DNA from: an uncultured Clostridia bacterium
GTDB lineage: Bacteria; Bacillota; Clostridia; TANB77; CAG-508
Direction: 5' to 3'
Assembly: GCA_934183045.1 (NCBI GenBank)
Contig: CAKPRW010000008.1
Location: 1 to 30,390 of the forward strand
DNA: 30,390 nucleotides
Shown: positions 14,499 to 21,879 of the stretch, piece after piece
How positions within the stretch are numbered: the stretch's first letter is position 1
Layout: each line of letters opens with the position of its first letter
Position numbers and translations under genes: made by a program
The notes under the pieces: generated by a model
The model's input: the letters and a program-made list of their open reading frames with translations, nothing else
Told to the model about the DNA's origin: nothing
Database searches by the model: none

Positions 14499-16025
14499 AT
14501 GGAACAAAAAGTAAAACAAATAAGCGAAATGGATGAGTTTAATTGTGAAAACAATCCAAATGCTGCAATACTAGTATATGCACTACAAAATTTAGGGTAC
14601 AAAAATGATGTCGCACTTTGCGATATTATTGATAATTCTATCGATGCAGGTGCAACAAAAATATCTTTATATATAGAAAAAGATAGAATAGTAATTGCAG
14701 ATAATGGAGAAGGAATGACATTAAACACCTTAGAAGAGGCTCTAAAATTAGGTTCTGATGTTAAAAGAGAAGCTAATAATGCATTAGGAAAATTTGGAAT
14801 GGGGTTAAGTACAGCGTCAATGTCAATTGCAGATAGAACAACAGTACTTACAAGAAATGAGTCTTACAAAGAGGTAAAGAAAATTAGTGTAGACATCAAT
14901 ATTATAAAATTATCTAATAAATTTGTTAAACAAAAGGTAGATGCAAATAATGACGAAACTGAATATTTCGAAAAATTAGTTGGAAATGATTCAAAAACAG
15001 GAACAATTGTTATTTTGGAGCAATGTAAAGGAATCAAAAACAAAAATGAAAAACAATTTGAAAATAAGATGGTAGGGGTAATTGCGAGAATTTATAGAAA
15101 ATTCATGAACAAAATCGAATTCTATGTAAATGAAAAAAGAATAGAAGCAGATGATCCGTTATGGTTAGATGATGAAGAAACTAAAGAATATAGTAATGAA
15201 GATTATGAAGTTAAATGGAAAGACAAAATGGGGAATGAAAGGAAGTCAATTGTTCATGCAAGATTAGTTATATTACCAGAAGTTCCTAAAGATGCAGCAA
15301 GACAAAAAAAGGTTAATATACCAAACCAAGGTTTTTCTATATTAAGAAATAGTAGAGAGATAGTTTATGGGTACTTACCATGGATAGCCAAACATAACAT
15401 TTACAATAGATTTAGAGGAGAGATTTCTTTTCAATCAGATATGGATGAGGCAATGGGAATTGAGTTTAAAAAAGACGGAATAGATATGTTAGATTCTGTA
15501 AATGACATATTAAAACAATATTTACAACCTCAAATTATTCAGATAAAAAATGAAATTCAAAAGGAAACTAGTAAAATAAAAAATAAAACAGTTGATCACG
15601 AAAATGCAAAGAGAATTATTAGTTCAAAATCAAACATTTTAATTACTCCTAAAATAAATGAGAATAATTATGACGTTTCAGATTATCTAAAAGACAATAA
15701 AGAAGAATCAAAACAACAAACTAATAAAAATAGTAATATAAGTGTAGATTTTAGGACTGTGTCAGCAGGAAGGACTGGAAATATTTTCGAGGCACATTTA
15801 GAAGGAAAAGTTACTGTTATAGAATGGAATATAAATCATCCCTTCTACGAAAGATTTGTGCTTTCAGTACAAGATAACAAAAGCTTGGTTACAGCTGTAG
15901 ATTATTTAATATATTCAATTGCTACATCACAATTAAAGGTTCTTGGAGATGACAATAAGAAGTCCGAAATAATAGATCAATTAATATCTGTTATGAGTAG
16001 TAATATGAGGGTGTTGTTAGGTTAA
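14499..16025 (+). CDS. GHKL-fold ATPase (MORC/Hsp90-like), unknown role
   Basis: The 508-aa protein opens with a Bergerat ATP-binding fold: N-box DIIDNSIDAGA (residues 42-52, Asn46 for Mg2+), DNGEGM (68-73) and GKFGMGLSTASM (97-108). This is the pattern of MORC, MutL and Hsp90-type ATPases rather than of sensor kinases, since no histidine-phosphotransfer domain is present. The middle region has an S5-like transducer with GFSILRNSREIVYG near 278. Residues about 340-400 are charged and possibly coiled coil. The C-terminal 110 residues (SVDFRTVSAGRTGNIFEAHL, then NINHPFYERFV) form a separate small domain not recognised here. Such ATPases act as ATP-driven clamps and in bacteria often sit with restriction or defence genes. 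A small membrane-protein gene follows by 4 bases. AGAAGGAGG precedes ATG. Function is not known. Confidence 0.8.
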   Translation: MEQKVKQISEMDEFNCENNPNAAILVYALQNLGYKNDVALCDIIDNSIDAGATKISLYIEKDRIVIADNGEGMTLNTLEEALKLGSDVKREANNALGKFGMGLSTASMSIADRTTVLTRNESYKEVKKISVDINIIKLSNKFVKQKVDANNDETEYFEKLVGNDSKTGTIVILEQCKGIKNKNEKQFENKMVGVIARIYRKFMNKIEFYVNEKRIEADDPLWLDDEETKEYSNEDYEVKWKDKMGNERKSIVHARLVILPEVPKDAARQKKVNIPNQGFSILRNSREIVYGYLPWIAKHNIYNRFRGEISFQSDMDEAMGIEFKKDGIDMLDSVNDILKQYLQPQIIQIKNEIQKETSKIKNKTVDHENAKRIISSKSNILITPKINENNYDVSDYLKDNKEESKQQTNKNSNISVDFRTVSAGRTGNIFEAHLEGKVTVIEWNINHPFYERFVLSVQDNKSLVTAVDYLIYSIATSQLKVLGDDNKKSEIIDQLISVMSSNMRVLLG

Positions 16026-16029
16026 TAAT

Positions 16030-16278
16030 ATGGAAATGTTAAGATCTTTGAGCAATAACGCGCTTGTTGCAACTGTAGTAGGGATATTATTAACAACCTT
16101 TTTCAGTGGAGTAGGATTTTTAATAAAAAAGATAATGGATATTAATAAAAGAGAAAAAGAGATAGTAAATCAAAACAATATTATACAAAATTTCAGCAAT
16201 GGAATTAATTATAGTGATGTAGAGAAGATTGCGGAAAGTGTATTTGAAAGAGAAATGTTAAAAATGAAAAAGCAATAA
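16030..16278 (+). CDS. Small single-pass membrane protein paired with the GHKL ATPase
   Basis: An 82-aa protein. A short N-terminal segment is followed by one hydrophobic helix (about residues 13-34, ALVATVVGILLTTFFSGVGF) and a charged, probably helical cytoplasmic tail ending in KMKKQ. Not recognised. It begins 4 bases after the ATPase stop and has only a weak ribosome site, so translation is probably coupled, suggesting that the two proteins act together. A membrane partner for a soluble GHKL ATPase would fit an anchor or an effector. Its last codons and stop lie inside a perfect 19-bp palindromic terminator. Confidence 0.7.
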   Translation: MEMLRSLSNNALVATVVGILLTTFFSGVGFLIKKIMDINKREKEIVNQNNIIQNFSNGINYSDVEKIAESVFEREMLKMKKQ

Positions 16279-16302
16279 TAAATTTATTGCTTTTTCATTT
16301 TT
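16260..16302. terminator. Perfect 19-bp bidirectional terminator at convergent gene ends
   Basis: The arms 16260-16278 and 16284-16302 are perfect reverse complements with a 5-base loop. Each arm contains the last codons of one gene: the 82-aa gene on plus and spoVAE on minus both end in KMKKQ-stop. T-runs occur on both strands. Confidence 0.85.
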
Positions 16303-16676
16303 GGTTTTGAGATTAGAGATGCTAAATAACCGAAGAATACTGCTGCTGCAATTCCACCAGCTGTAGCTTTAACTCCACCGGTGAATGCACCAATTAGTCC
16401 GCTTTGTTGTACACCTTCAATTGCGCCTTTGGCTAAGTTGTAACCAAATCCAGTTAAAGGAACAGTAGCACCTGCACCTGCAAAATCAACTAAATATTGA
16501 TATATTCCAAGTCCACCAAGAATAACACCACTAGTTACAAAAATGACTAATATTCTGGCAGGAGTAAGTTTTGTTTTATCAATTAGTAGTTGTCCGATAA
16601 TACAAATAATTCCACCTGTTACAAAACATTTAAGTAACATCATCCAATCAAATACATTAGCCCAATTTATATCCAT
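16284..16676 (-). CDS. spoVAE: Stage V sporulation protein AE (SpoVAE)
   Basis: Membrane component of the SpoVA channel that carries Ca2+-dipicolinic acid into the forespore and releases it at germination. The 130-aa protein has about four hydrophobic segments. It shows CFVTGGIICIIGQLLID, FAGAGATVPLTGFGYNLAKG and a C-terminal membrane helix, all typical of the SpoVAC/SpoVAE(b) family. The FAGAGxxVPxTGF signature is shared with SpoVAC encoded upstream, showing their common origin. AAAGGA precedes ATG. It is last in the order dodecin - spoVAC - spoVAD - spoVAE, 18 bases after spoVAD, and ends inside the palindromic terminator. Confidence 0.93.
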   Translation of the reverse strand: MDINWANVFDWMMLLKCFVTGGIICIIGQLLIDKTKLTPARILVIFVTSGVILGGLGIYQYLVDFAGAGATVPLTGFGYNLAKGAIEGVQQSGLIGAFTGGVKATAGGIAAAVFFGYLASLISKPKMKKQ

Positions 16677-16694
16677 AAAATATCGTCCTTTCTT

Positions 16695-17697
16695 CTAAAT
16701 CTCTATACTTATTGCGTGAGCAATACCAGGTATTGATTCGCCTTGTTGAGCAGTAGTTGAGTTTGTTAATGCTCCAGTTGCTATCAACAATATTTTTTTC
16801 AATTTTCTATCTTTTAACTGTTTGAAGAAATATCCTGAAAATACTGTTCCGCAACATGCACAACCACTTCCACCACTATGAGTATCTTGAGCATTTTTAT
16901 CAAAAATAAGAACGCCACAATCATTGTAGTTTGATTTAATATTATATCCTTGAGATTTTGCGATATCTATTGCAATTTCTTTACCAATATGTCCTAAATC
17001 TCCACTTATAATTGCATCATAATAACTTGGACTTCTACCAGTATCTAAGAAATGAGTTATTAGTGTGTCGCCAAATGCTGGTGCCATAGCAGCCCCCATA
17101 TTATTTGCGTCTTTAATTCCCATATCTACAATTTTTCCTGGGGTTATATGAGTTATATAAGGACCAGATCCTTCTTTTGATAAAATTGCTGCTCCTGAAC
17201 CTGTAACAGTCCATTGGCTTGAAGGTGGTCTTTGATTTCCTAATTCTAATGGGAATCTAAATTGTTTTTCAGCACTACAAAAGTGGCTAGAAGTAGCACA
17301 AAGGACATTGTTGGCAAATCCTTCAATGGCAATTGCTCCAAGACACATAGATTCTACAAATGTAGAACATGCTCCAAATACTCCAAAAAAAGGTATTGAA
17401 AGTTCTCTTAAACCGAAACTAGAAGAAATACACTGATTTAAAAGATCTCCGGCAAACATGCAATCTATTTGGTCAGCAGGTATACCTGATTTTAAAATTA
17501 CAGTGTTAACAGTTTCTTTTATAATTTTACTTTCTGCTTTTTCCCAAGTCTTTTCACCCCAAAATTCATCATCTAAAGTTTGGTCAAAGTATTTAGCAAG
17601 GGGTCCGTTGGGCTTCTTTTGGACCAACAATACTTGCACAGTCCACTATGGTTGGTGGGGTATTAAATCTAATGGTTTGTTTTCCGATTTTTTCCAA
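16695..17697 (-). pseudogene. spoVAD: spoVAD, split by an apparent one-base insertion
   Basis: SpoVAD is the soluble, thiolase-fold member of the SpoVA complex that binds dipicolinic acid. The main frame (16695-17639, 314 codons if GTG at 17639 is used) covers nearly all of it, from GPLAKYFD and GEKTWEKAES through PFFGVFGACSTFVES and QWTVTGSGAAIL to GIAHAISIEI. The missing N-terminus is found in another frame: from TTG at 17695-17697, 8 bases after GGAG, the translation is MEKIGKQTIRFNTPP then TIVDCASIVGPKEAQ, exactly the SpoVAD start. The frames join at 17607, where one extra base (C on the coding strand, in CAA-C-GGA) shifts the reading; the unshifted frame stops at 17593. With that base removed the protein is about 333 aa, a normal length. 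Sequencing error, recent mutation or, less likely, +1 frameshifting at a rare CGG codon could explain it. Confidence 0.88.
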
Positions 17698-17760
17698 AAA
17701 ATCATCTCCTTTTAATACGACAATAAAATGTCATTTATAGTTTTTGGCTTAATAGTTTTA

Positions 17761-18225
17761 TTAAACTAAGGTCATACTTTGAGTGTTAAAAATTAAATAA
17801 ATAATTCCAATGAGGATAGATGCTGAAATACCAAATACTAATACGGGTCCAGCAACTGTAAACATTTTTCCTCCAACTCCCATGATATATCCTTCTGATT
17901 TATATTCCATTGCAGGTGAGACAATTGAATTTGCGAATCCAGTAATTGGTACTAAAGAACCTGCTCCTGCAAATTTTCCTATTTTATTAAATAAATTTAA
18001 ACCTGTTAAAAATGCTGCGATACCAATTAATAAAATAGAGACAATTGTACCAGATGTTTGCGTATCAAATCCGCGTTCTTTACATATATTAAGTATAATC
18101 TGTCCAATAGAACAAATTAGACCACCAACCCAAAATGCATTAAAACAGTTTTTTAAAACAGGTGAGTTAGGGGATTTTTTATCCACATAATCTTGATAAG
18201 CTTGTTTGGTTTCTAAAGGGTTCAT
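17761..18225 (-). CDS. spoVAC: Stage V sporulation protein AC (SpoVAC)
   Basis: Membrane component of the SpoVA dipicolinate channel; SpoVAC of Bacillus is known to behave as a mechanosensitive channel. The 154-aa protein starts with a soluble segment (MNPLETKQAYQDYVDKKSPN). Then come hydrophobic helices with AFWVGGLICSIGQIILN, the signature KFAGAGSLVPITGFANSIVSPA and YIMGVGGKMFTVAGPVLVFG, all family hallmarks. AGGAGGT precedes ATG. It follows the dodecin-like gene by 16 bases and precedes spoVAD by 63. Forespore sigma-G expression is expected from known biology, but no convincing sigma-G promoter was found upstream. Confidence 0.95.
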   Translation of the reverse strand: MNPLETKQAYQDYVDKKSPNSPVLKNCFNAFWVGGLICSIGQIILNICKERGFDTQTSGTIVSILLIGIAAFLTGLNLFNKIGKFAGAGSLVPITGFANSIVSPAMEYKSEGYIMGVGGKMFTVAGPVLVFGISASILIGIIYLIFNTQSMTLV

Positions 18226-18241
18226 TTTTACCTCCTAAATT

Positions 18242-18463
18242 TTAATTATTATCCTTTCGATCTAAATCAACTATAAAACTTAAATCTAAATCAACAAAAT
18301 ATTCTGAGATCTTGTTACCATCAATATTAGCTCTTTGCTCAATGATCTTTACTTCTGATAAGTAGTCTATAGTTTTTGATGCTTCGTTAATTGCTTTGAC
18401 GATAGCGTCTTTCCATGAAACAGTGGAATTTCCAGTTATTATTAAATGCTTTTTTATATCCAT
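18242..18463 (-). CDS. Dodecin-like flavin-binding protein
   Basis: Dodecins are small proteins that assemble into hollow dodecamers and store flavins or related compounds. The 73-aa protein follows the family pattern throughout: LIITGNSTVSWKDAIVKAI matches the strand plus S-x-x-S-W-x-D-A segment, NEASKTIDYLSEVKIIEQ the A-S-K-T helix and strand, and DGNKISEYFVDLDLSFIVD the closing strands. The flavin-stacking Trp of dodecins is usually in the strand after ASKT; here that position reads YLSEV, so flavin binding is uncertain. GGAGGT precedes ATG. It is the first gene before spoVAC, 16 bases away, an unusual partner for sporulation genes. Confidence 0.8.
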   Translation of the reverse strand: MDIKKHLIITGNSTVSWKDAIVKAINEASKTIDYLSEVKIIEQRANIDGNKISEYFVDLDLSFIVDLDRKDNN

Positions 18464-18530
18464 AATGTACCTCCAAAAAAATATTTTAAAGGTAGCTTTT
18501 CCGAAAATTAGAAAAAATATACAGAATTAG

Positions 18531-18559
18531 TAGAAAAATTTATCAAAAAAATATATAAT
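18531..18559 (+). promoter_or_regulatory. Possible promoter for rsmB
   Basis: TAGAAA (18531-18536) and TATAAT (18554-18559) are 17 bases apart, about 127 bases before rsmB. The -35 match is four of six and the region is A+T-rich. The 16-base palindrome at 18601-18616 lies in the same gap and may be chance. Confidence 0.35.
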
Positions 18560-18630
18560 TCTCATAGAAAAATATAAAGCAATAAAAAGAATGGATATTA
18601 TTAATTTATAAATTAAAAAAGATATAAACA

Positions 18631-18667
18631 AAAATTGCCAAAAAGACCCGGCCCTTTTGGCAATTTT
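18631..18667 (+). repeat. 37-nt hairpin repeat, copy 1 (before rsmB)
   Basis: A 13-bp perfect stem, AAAATTGCCAAAA (18631-18643) with TTTTGGCAATTTT (18655-18667), surrounds an 11-base G+C-rich loop. The whole 37 bases are identical to 29800-29836. Here it ends seven bases before the rsmB AGGAGG site, so the RNA hairpin could affect translation or end readthrough transcripts. Confidence 0.9.
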
Positions 18668-18685
18668 GTGAGAAGGAGGTTTTGT

Positions 18686-20032
18686 ATGGTTGATAGGATA
18701 AGGGAAATTGCTTTGAAGGTTTTGTATAAGGTTGATGTGGAAGGCGCATATTCTAATCTTGTTTTGGATGAGATTTTAAAACAATATAGGAAGAGTGTTG
18801 ATGAGAGAGATATAGGGTTGATTTCTGAGATTGTATATGGAGTTACTACATGGAGACTTACTTTGGATGTTATAGTAAATAAGTATTCTAAGTTAAGGTT
18901 GAAGAAGATATCTCCATGGATTTTAAATGTTTTAAGGATGGGAATTTATCAGATTGTTTTTTTAGATAAAATACCAAAGTCAGCAGCTGTAAATGAGTGT
19001 GTGAATTTGGCTAAAAGATATGGACATAGAAGCAGTTCTAATTTTGTAAATGCTATTTTAAGGAAGGTAGAAAAAAGTGATTATGAAAAGTTATTTGAGA
19101 TAGAAGATGATTTGGAAAGGATTTCTAAAACTACTTCTATGCCGGTTTGGATTGTTGAAGAATTGTTAAAAGATATCGATATAAAAGAAGTAGAAAAAAT
19201 ATGTGCTAACTCAAATTTGAAACCTAAGGTATCTATAAGAATTAATAATTTAAAAACTAGTAAACAAGAGTTGATTAAAAGATTTGAAAATGAAAAAATA
19301 TGTACAGAAAATGGAGTTATTGATGATTTTTTAATATTGAATAAAACAAAAAATATAGAAAGTTTGGAAAGTTTTAAAAATGGATTGTTTACTGTACAAG
19401 ATGAAGCAGCAGGATTGATCTCTATTATATTAAATCCAACAGAAAAAGATATAGTGTTAGATGCATGTAGTGCACCAGGAGGAAAAACAACTTATTTAGC
19501 AGAAATAATGAAAAATAAAGGTGAAATAGAGGCATGGGATATTTACGAACATAGACTAAAATTGGTAGAGGAAAATGCAAAGAGATTGGGCATAAAAAAT
19601 ATAGCAACAGAAGTTAAAGATGCAACTATTTTTGATGAACAATATAAGGAAAAATTTGATAAAATATTACTAGATGTACCATGTTTAGGGATAGGTGTGT
19701 TAAAAAGAAAACCAGATATAAAATGGAGAAGAAGCAAAGAAGATTTGAAGAGTATAGCAGAAGCACAAGAAAAAATTTTACAAAATTGTTCTAACTATTT
19801 AAAAAAAGATGGAGAGATTGTATATTCTACATGTAGTATATTAAGTGAAGAAAATGAAAAAATAATAGAAAAGTTTTTGAAGAAAAATAAAAATTTCAAA
19901 CTTGAAAAAATCGGTCCAACTAATAGTGGGAAATATTTTGAAAAATTTGTAAAAAAAGAAGGATATATACAAGTTTATCAAAATGAAAAAACGGATGGAT
20001 TTTTCATTGCAAAAATCAGAAAAATAGGATAA
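18686..20032 (+). CDS. rsmB: 16S rRNA cytosine-967 C5-methyltransferase RsmB
   Basis: Methylates C967 (E. coli numbering) of 16S rRNA using S-adenosylmethionine. The protein is 448 aa from ATG at 18686, normal for the family. The N-terminal NusB-like RNA-binding domain (about 1-140) has IREIALKVLYKVDVEGAYSN and LRMGIYQIVFLDKIP. The methyltransferase domain has SAM motif I LDACSAPGGKTT near 255, motif IV LLDVPCLGIGVLKRKPD with one catalytic Cys, and VYSTCSI with the other. The start is set by AGAAGGAGGT at 18671-18680; an in-frame upstream extension from TTG at 18635 would be translated out of the hairpin repeat and is rejected. It stands alone between the spoVA unit and the pilus operon. Confidence 0.95.
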   Translation: MVDRIREIALKVLYKVDVEGAYSNLVLDEILKQYRKSVDERDIGLISEIVYGVTTWRLTLDVIVNKYSKLRLKKISPWILNVLRMGIYQIVFLDKIPKSAAVNECVNLAKRYGHRSSSNFVNAILRKVEKSDYEKLFEIEDDLERISKTTSMPVWIVEELLKDIDIKEVEKICANSNLKPKVSIRINNLKTSKQELIKRFENEKICTENGVIDDFLILNKTKNIESLESFKNGLFTVQDEAAGLISIILNPTEKDIVLDACSAPGGKTTYLAEIMKNKGEIEAWDIYEHRLKLVEENAKRLGIKNIATEVKDATIFDEQYKEKFDKILLDVPCLGIGVLKRKPDIKWRRSKEDLKSIAEAQEKILQNCSNYLKKDGEIVYSTCSILSEENEKIIEKFLKKNKNFKLEKIGPTNSGKYFEKFVKKEGYIQVYQNEKTDGFFIAKIRKIG

Positions 20033-20051
20033 AAAAAGCAATAATATGGTT

Positions 20052-20101
20052 GTAATGCAATTGTATTACAATTGTATTACAATTGCATTACGATTACGTT
20101 A
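20052..20101. repeat. 11-bp tandem repeat / palindrome before the pilus promoter
   Basis: Four adjacent 11-bp units occupy 20058-20101: CAATTGTATTA, CAATTGTATTA, CAATTGCATTA and a weaker CGATTACGTTA. Each holds a CAATTG or similar core, and the spacing is one helical turn. The span 20052-20091 is also nearly a perfect 40-bp palindrome with only two self-mismatched pairs. It ends six bases before the -35 box at 20108, an ideal place for an activator or repressor. It could also form an RNA hairpin at the end of rsmB messages. Confidence 0.75.
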
Positions 20102-20107
20102 AATATA

Positions 20108-20136
20108 TTGACTCTTAAAGAAAATAAAAATAGAAT
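20108..20136 (+). promoter_or_regulatory. Sigma-A promoter for the type IV pilus operon
   Basis: TTGACT (20108-20113) and TAGAAT (20131-20136) are 17 bases apart. The leader of about 115 bases is A+T-rich and contains an inverted repeat, TAAATAAATT (20185-20194) with AATTTATTTA (20203-20212). Confidence 0.75.
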
Positions 20137-20256
20137 ATAAGTATATTTGTAATAAAAAAATAAATGAAAAAAATGCTAGATAATTAAATAAATTCAAGTA
20201 TTAATTTATTTAAAATGAGTAACATAATATATACAAAGAAATTTAAGGAGTAAAAT

Positions 20257-21879
20257 ATGTCAAATTGTTTAGGATTATATATCGAAGATCATTTAATTAA
20301 ATATGCAAAAGTTTCTAAAGATCATGATAACATGAAAGTAGAGACTTTTGGAGTTATGTTTTATGAAAAAATATCTGATGCAATAAAACAAATTGTTGAA
20401 GAAACATATAGCCAAAAAACTCCAATAAGTATCAATTTGTCAGAAGAAATGTACAATTATTTTGACATGTTCGCTCTTTTAACCAAAAAAGATTTACAAA
20501 AAGCAATAAAGACAGAATTTGAGTCATATTGTAGCGAAAAAGGCTATAACCCAAATGTATTTGAAAGCAGATATGCAATTGTTGATAACCAATTAGATAA
20601 AGAAAAAATAAAAGTTATTCATATATCTGATAATAAAATAGAATTAAACAAAAAAATACAACAAGTAGATGGATATAAACTAATAAATATATCACCTATA
20701 TCAATGTCAATACCAAATTTGATAGACACACAAGTTAATGATAATTTCTTAATAGTAAATATAGAAGATAAAACAACAATAACAACTGTTTTAGATAATA
20801 AGGTTTCTAATATAGAAATTTTAGATGAAGGTAGTACAGACTTTTTAACTAAAATAAATATTAGAGAAAATTCATATGCAAAATCTTATGAATTATGTAA
20901 GAATACTACAATATATACATCAGAAGGAAGAGAACTACAAAATGAAGATACAAGTTGCTTAGAAGATATAATGCCAACTTTATTTGAAATTGTAAGCAAA
21001 ACAAAAAAAGTATTAAATGATAATATGGAGAAAATCTCTAAAGTATATATAACAGGAACAGGATCTTTAATTAATAATGTAGACTTATATTTCCAAGAGT
21101 ACTTATCAGAAGCAGATGTTGAAATCTTAAAACCATATTTCATAGAAAACACTAGAGATGTTAGTATAAAAGATTATATAGAAGTTAACTCAGCTATTTC
21201 GTTAGCGATGATGGGATTAGGAGAAGGGATATCTGGAATAAACTTTAAGAAGACATCTATAATGGATAAATTACCTAGTTGGCTAACAGCTGATGTAGGA
21301 GGAACAGGAAAAAAAGGTAACAGTGTGTTAAGCAAAAGTGGATTATTCACTTGGGATTTAGGACAAAAGTTAGATAAGGTAGAAAAAAATCTCCTTAGAA
21401 GTGCTGCATCAGTATTAATGTTGATCATAATATATAGTGCGTTCTCAGCATTATTGGCAAATCAAATAAATAAAAAATCTGAAGAAATGCAACAATCAAT
21501 AAATGATACAAATGCACAAATAGCTAGTGCGAATAGTGACAATGAAAAGATAAAAGCAAAAACAAATGAATATACAAATTTAATAAAAAGTATAGAAGAG
21601 GCTAATGAAAAAACAGCTTTAAAGAATAAAACAAGAAATGCTATTCCTAACTTACTAAACCAAATAATGTCAATAATTCCTGAAAATGTTCAATTAACAT
21701 CTATAGAAAATTCTAATGATACACATATAGTTATAAATGCAAAATCAGATAAATATGAACAACTAGGATATTTAAAAGCAAAAATAAAGACGGATGTAAT
21801 ATTAACAAATGTAACATCAACAGCAGGACAAAAAGAAAGTGATGTTGTCATAGTAAAAATAGAAGGAGATTTACCATGA
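20257..21879 (+). CDS. pilM: PilM-PilN fusion, type IV pilus assembly platform
   Basis: The 540-aa protein joins two proteins that are usually separate. Residues 1 to about 330 are an actin-like PilM domain starting CLGLYIEDHLIKYAKVSKD, with DNFLIVNIEDKTTITTVL and VYITGTGSLINNVDLYF, the phosphate- and nucleotide-binding regions of this fold. After a linker with GLFTWDLGQKLDK comes one membrane helix (about 380-403, SVLMLIIIYSAFSALLA), a coiled coil (about 405-455) and a PilN-like ferredoxin-fold domain near the end (NLLNQIMSIIPENVQLTSIE). PilM recruits the cytoplasmic motors and PilN links to PilO across the membrane. GGAG precedes ATG. The stop overlaps the next start by 4 bases (ATGA), indicating coupled translation with the PilO-like gene. 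Confidence 0.88.
   Translation: MSNCLGLYIEDHLIKYAKVSKDHDNMKVETFGVMFYEKISDAIKQIVEETYSQKTPISINLSEEMYNYFDMFALLTKKDLQKAIKTEFESYCSEKGYNPNVFESRYAIVDNQLDKEKIKVIHISDNKIELNKKIQQVDGYKLINISPISMSIPNLIDTQVNDNFLIVNIEDKTTITTVLDNKVSNIEILDEGSTDFLTKINIRENSYAKSYELCKNTTIYTSEGRELQNEDTSCLEDIMPTLFEIVSKTKKVLNDNMEKISKVYITGTGSLINNVDLYFQEYLSEADVEILKPYFIENTRDVSIKDYIEVNSAISLAMMGLGEGISGINFKKTSIMDKLPSWLTADVGGTGKKGNSVLSKSGLFTWDLGQKLDKVEKNLLRSAASVLMLIIIYSAFSALLANQINKKSEEMQQSINDTNAQIASANSDNEKIKAKTNEYTNLIKSIEEANEKTALKNKTRNAIPNLLNQIMSIIPENVQLTSIENSNDTHIVINAKSDKYEQLGYLKAKIKTDVILTNVTSTAGQKESDVVIVKIEGDLP

Noticed and set aside
17458..17715. Plus-strand 85-codon frame over the spoVAD start
   Set aside because: Antisense to spoVAD; the family match of spoVAD in two frames explains the region.
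17810..18190. Plus-strand 126-codon frame
   Set aside because: Antisense shadow of spoVAC, which has a full family match.
18464..18600. Sigma-G promoter for the dodecin-spoVA unit
   Set aside because: No GNATR-N17/18-CATNNTA arrangement was found on the minus strand; only loose A+T matches.
18601..18616. 16-base A+T palindrome as an operator
   Set aside because: Composed only of A and T in a very A+T-rich gap; chance is likely and no promoter overlaps it.
18635..18685. N-terminal extension of RsmB from TTG 18635
   Set aside because: It would translate the hairpin repeat; ATG at 18686 has a perfect ribosome site and gives the family N-terminus.
20052..20101. CRISPR-like array
   Set aside because: The units are adjacent 11-bp repeats without spacers; a regulatory repeat fits better.
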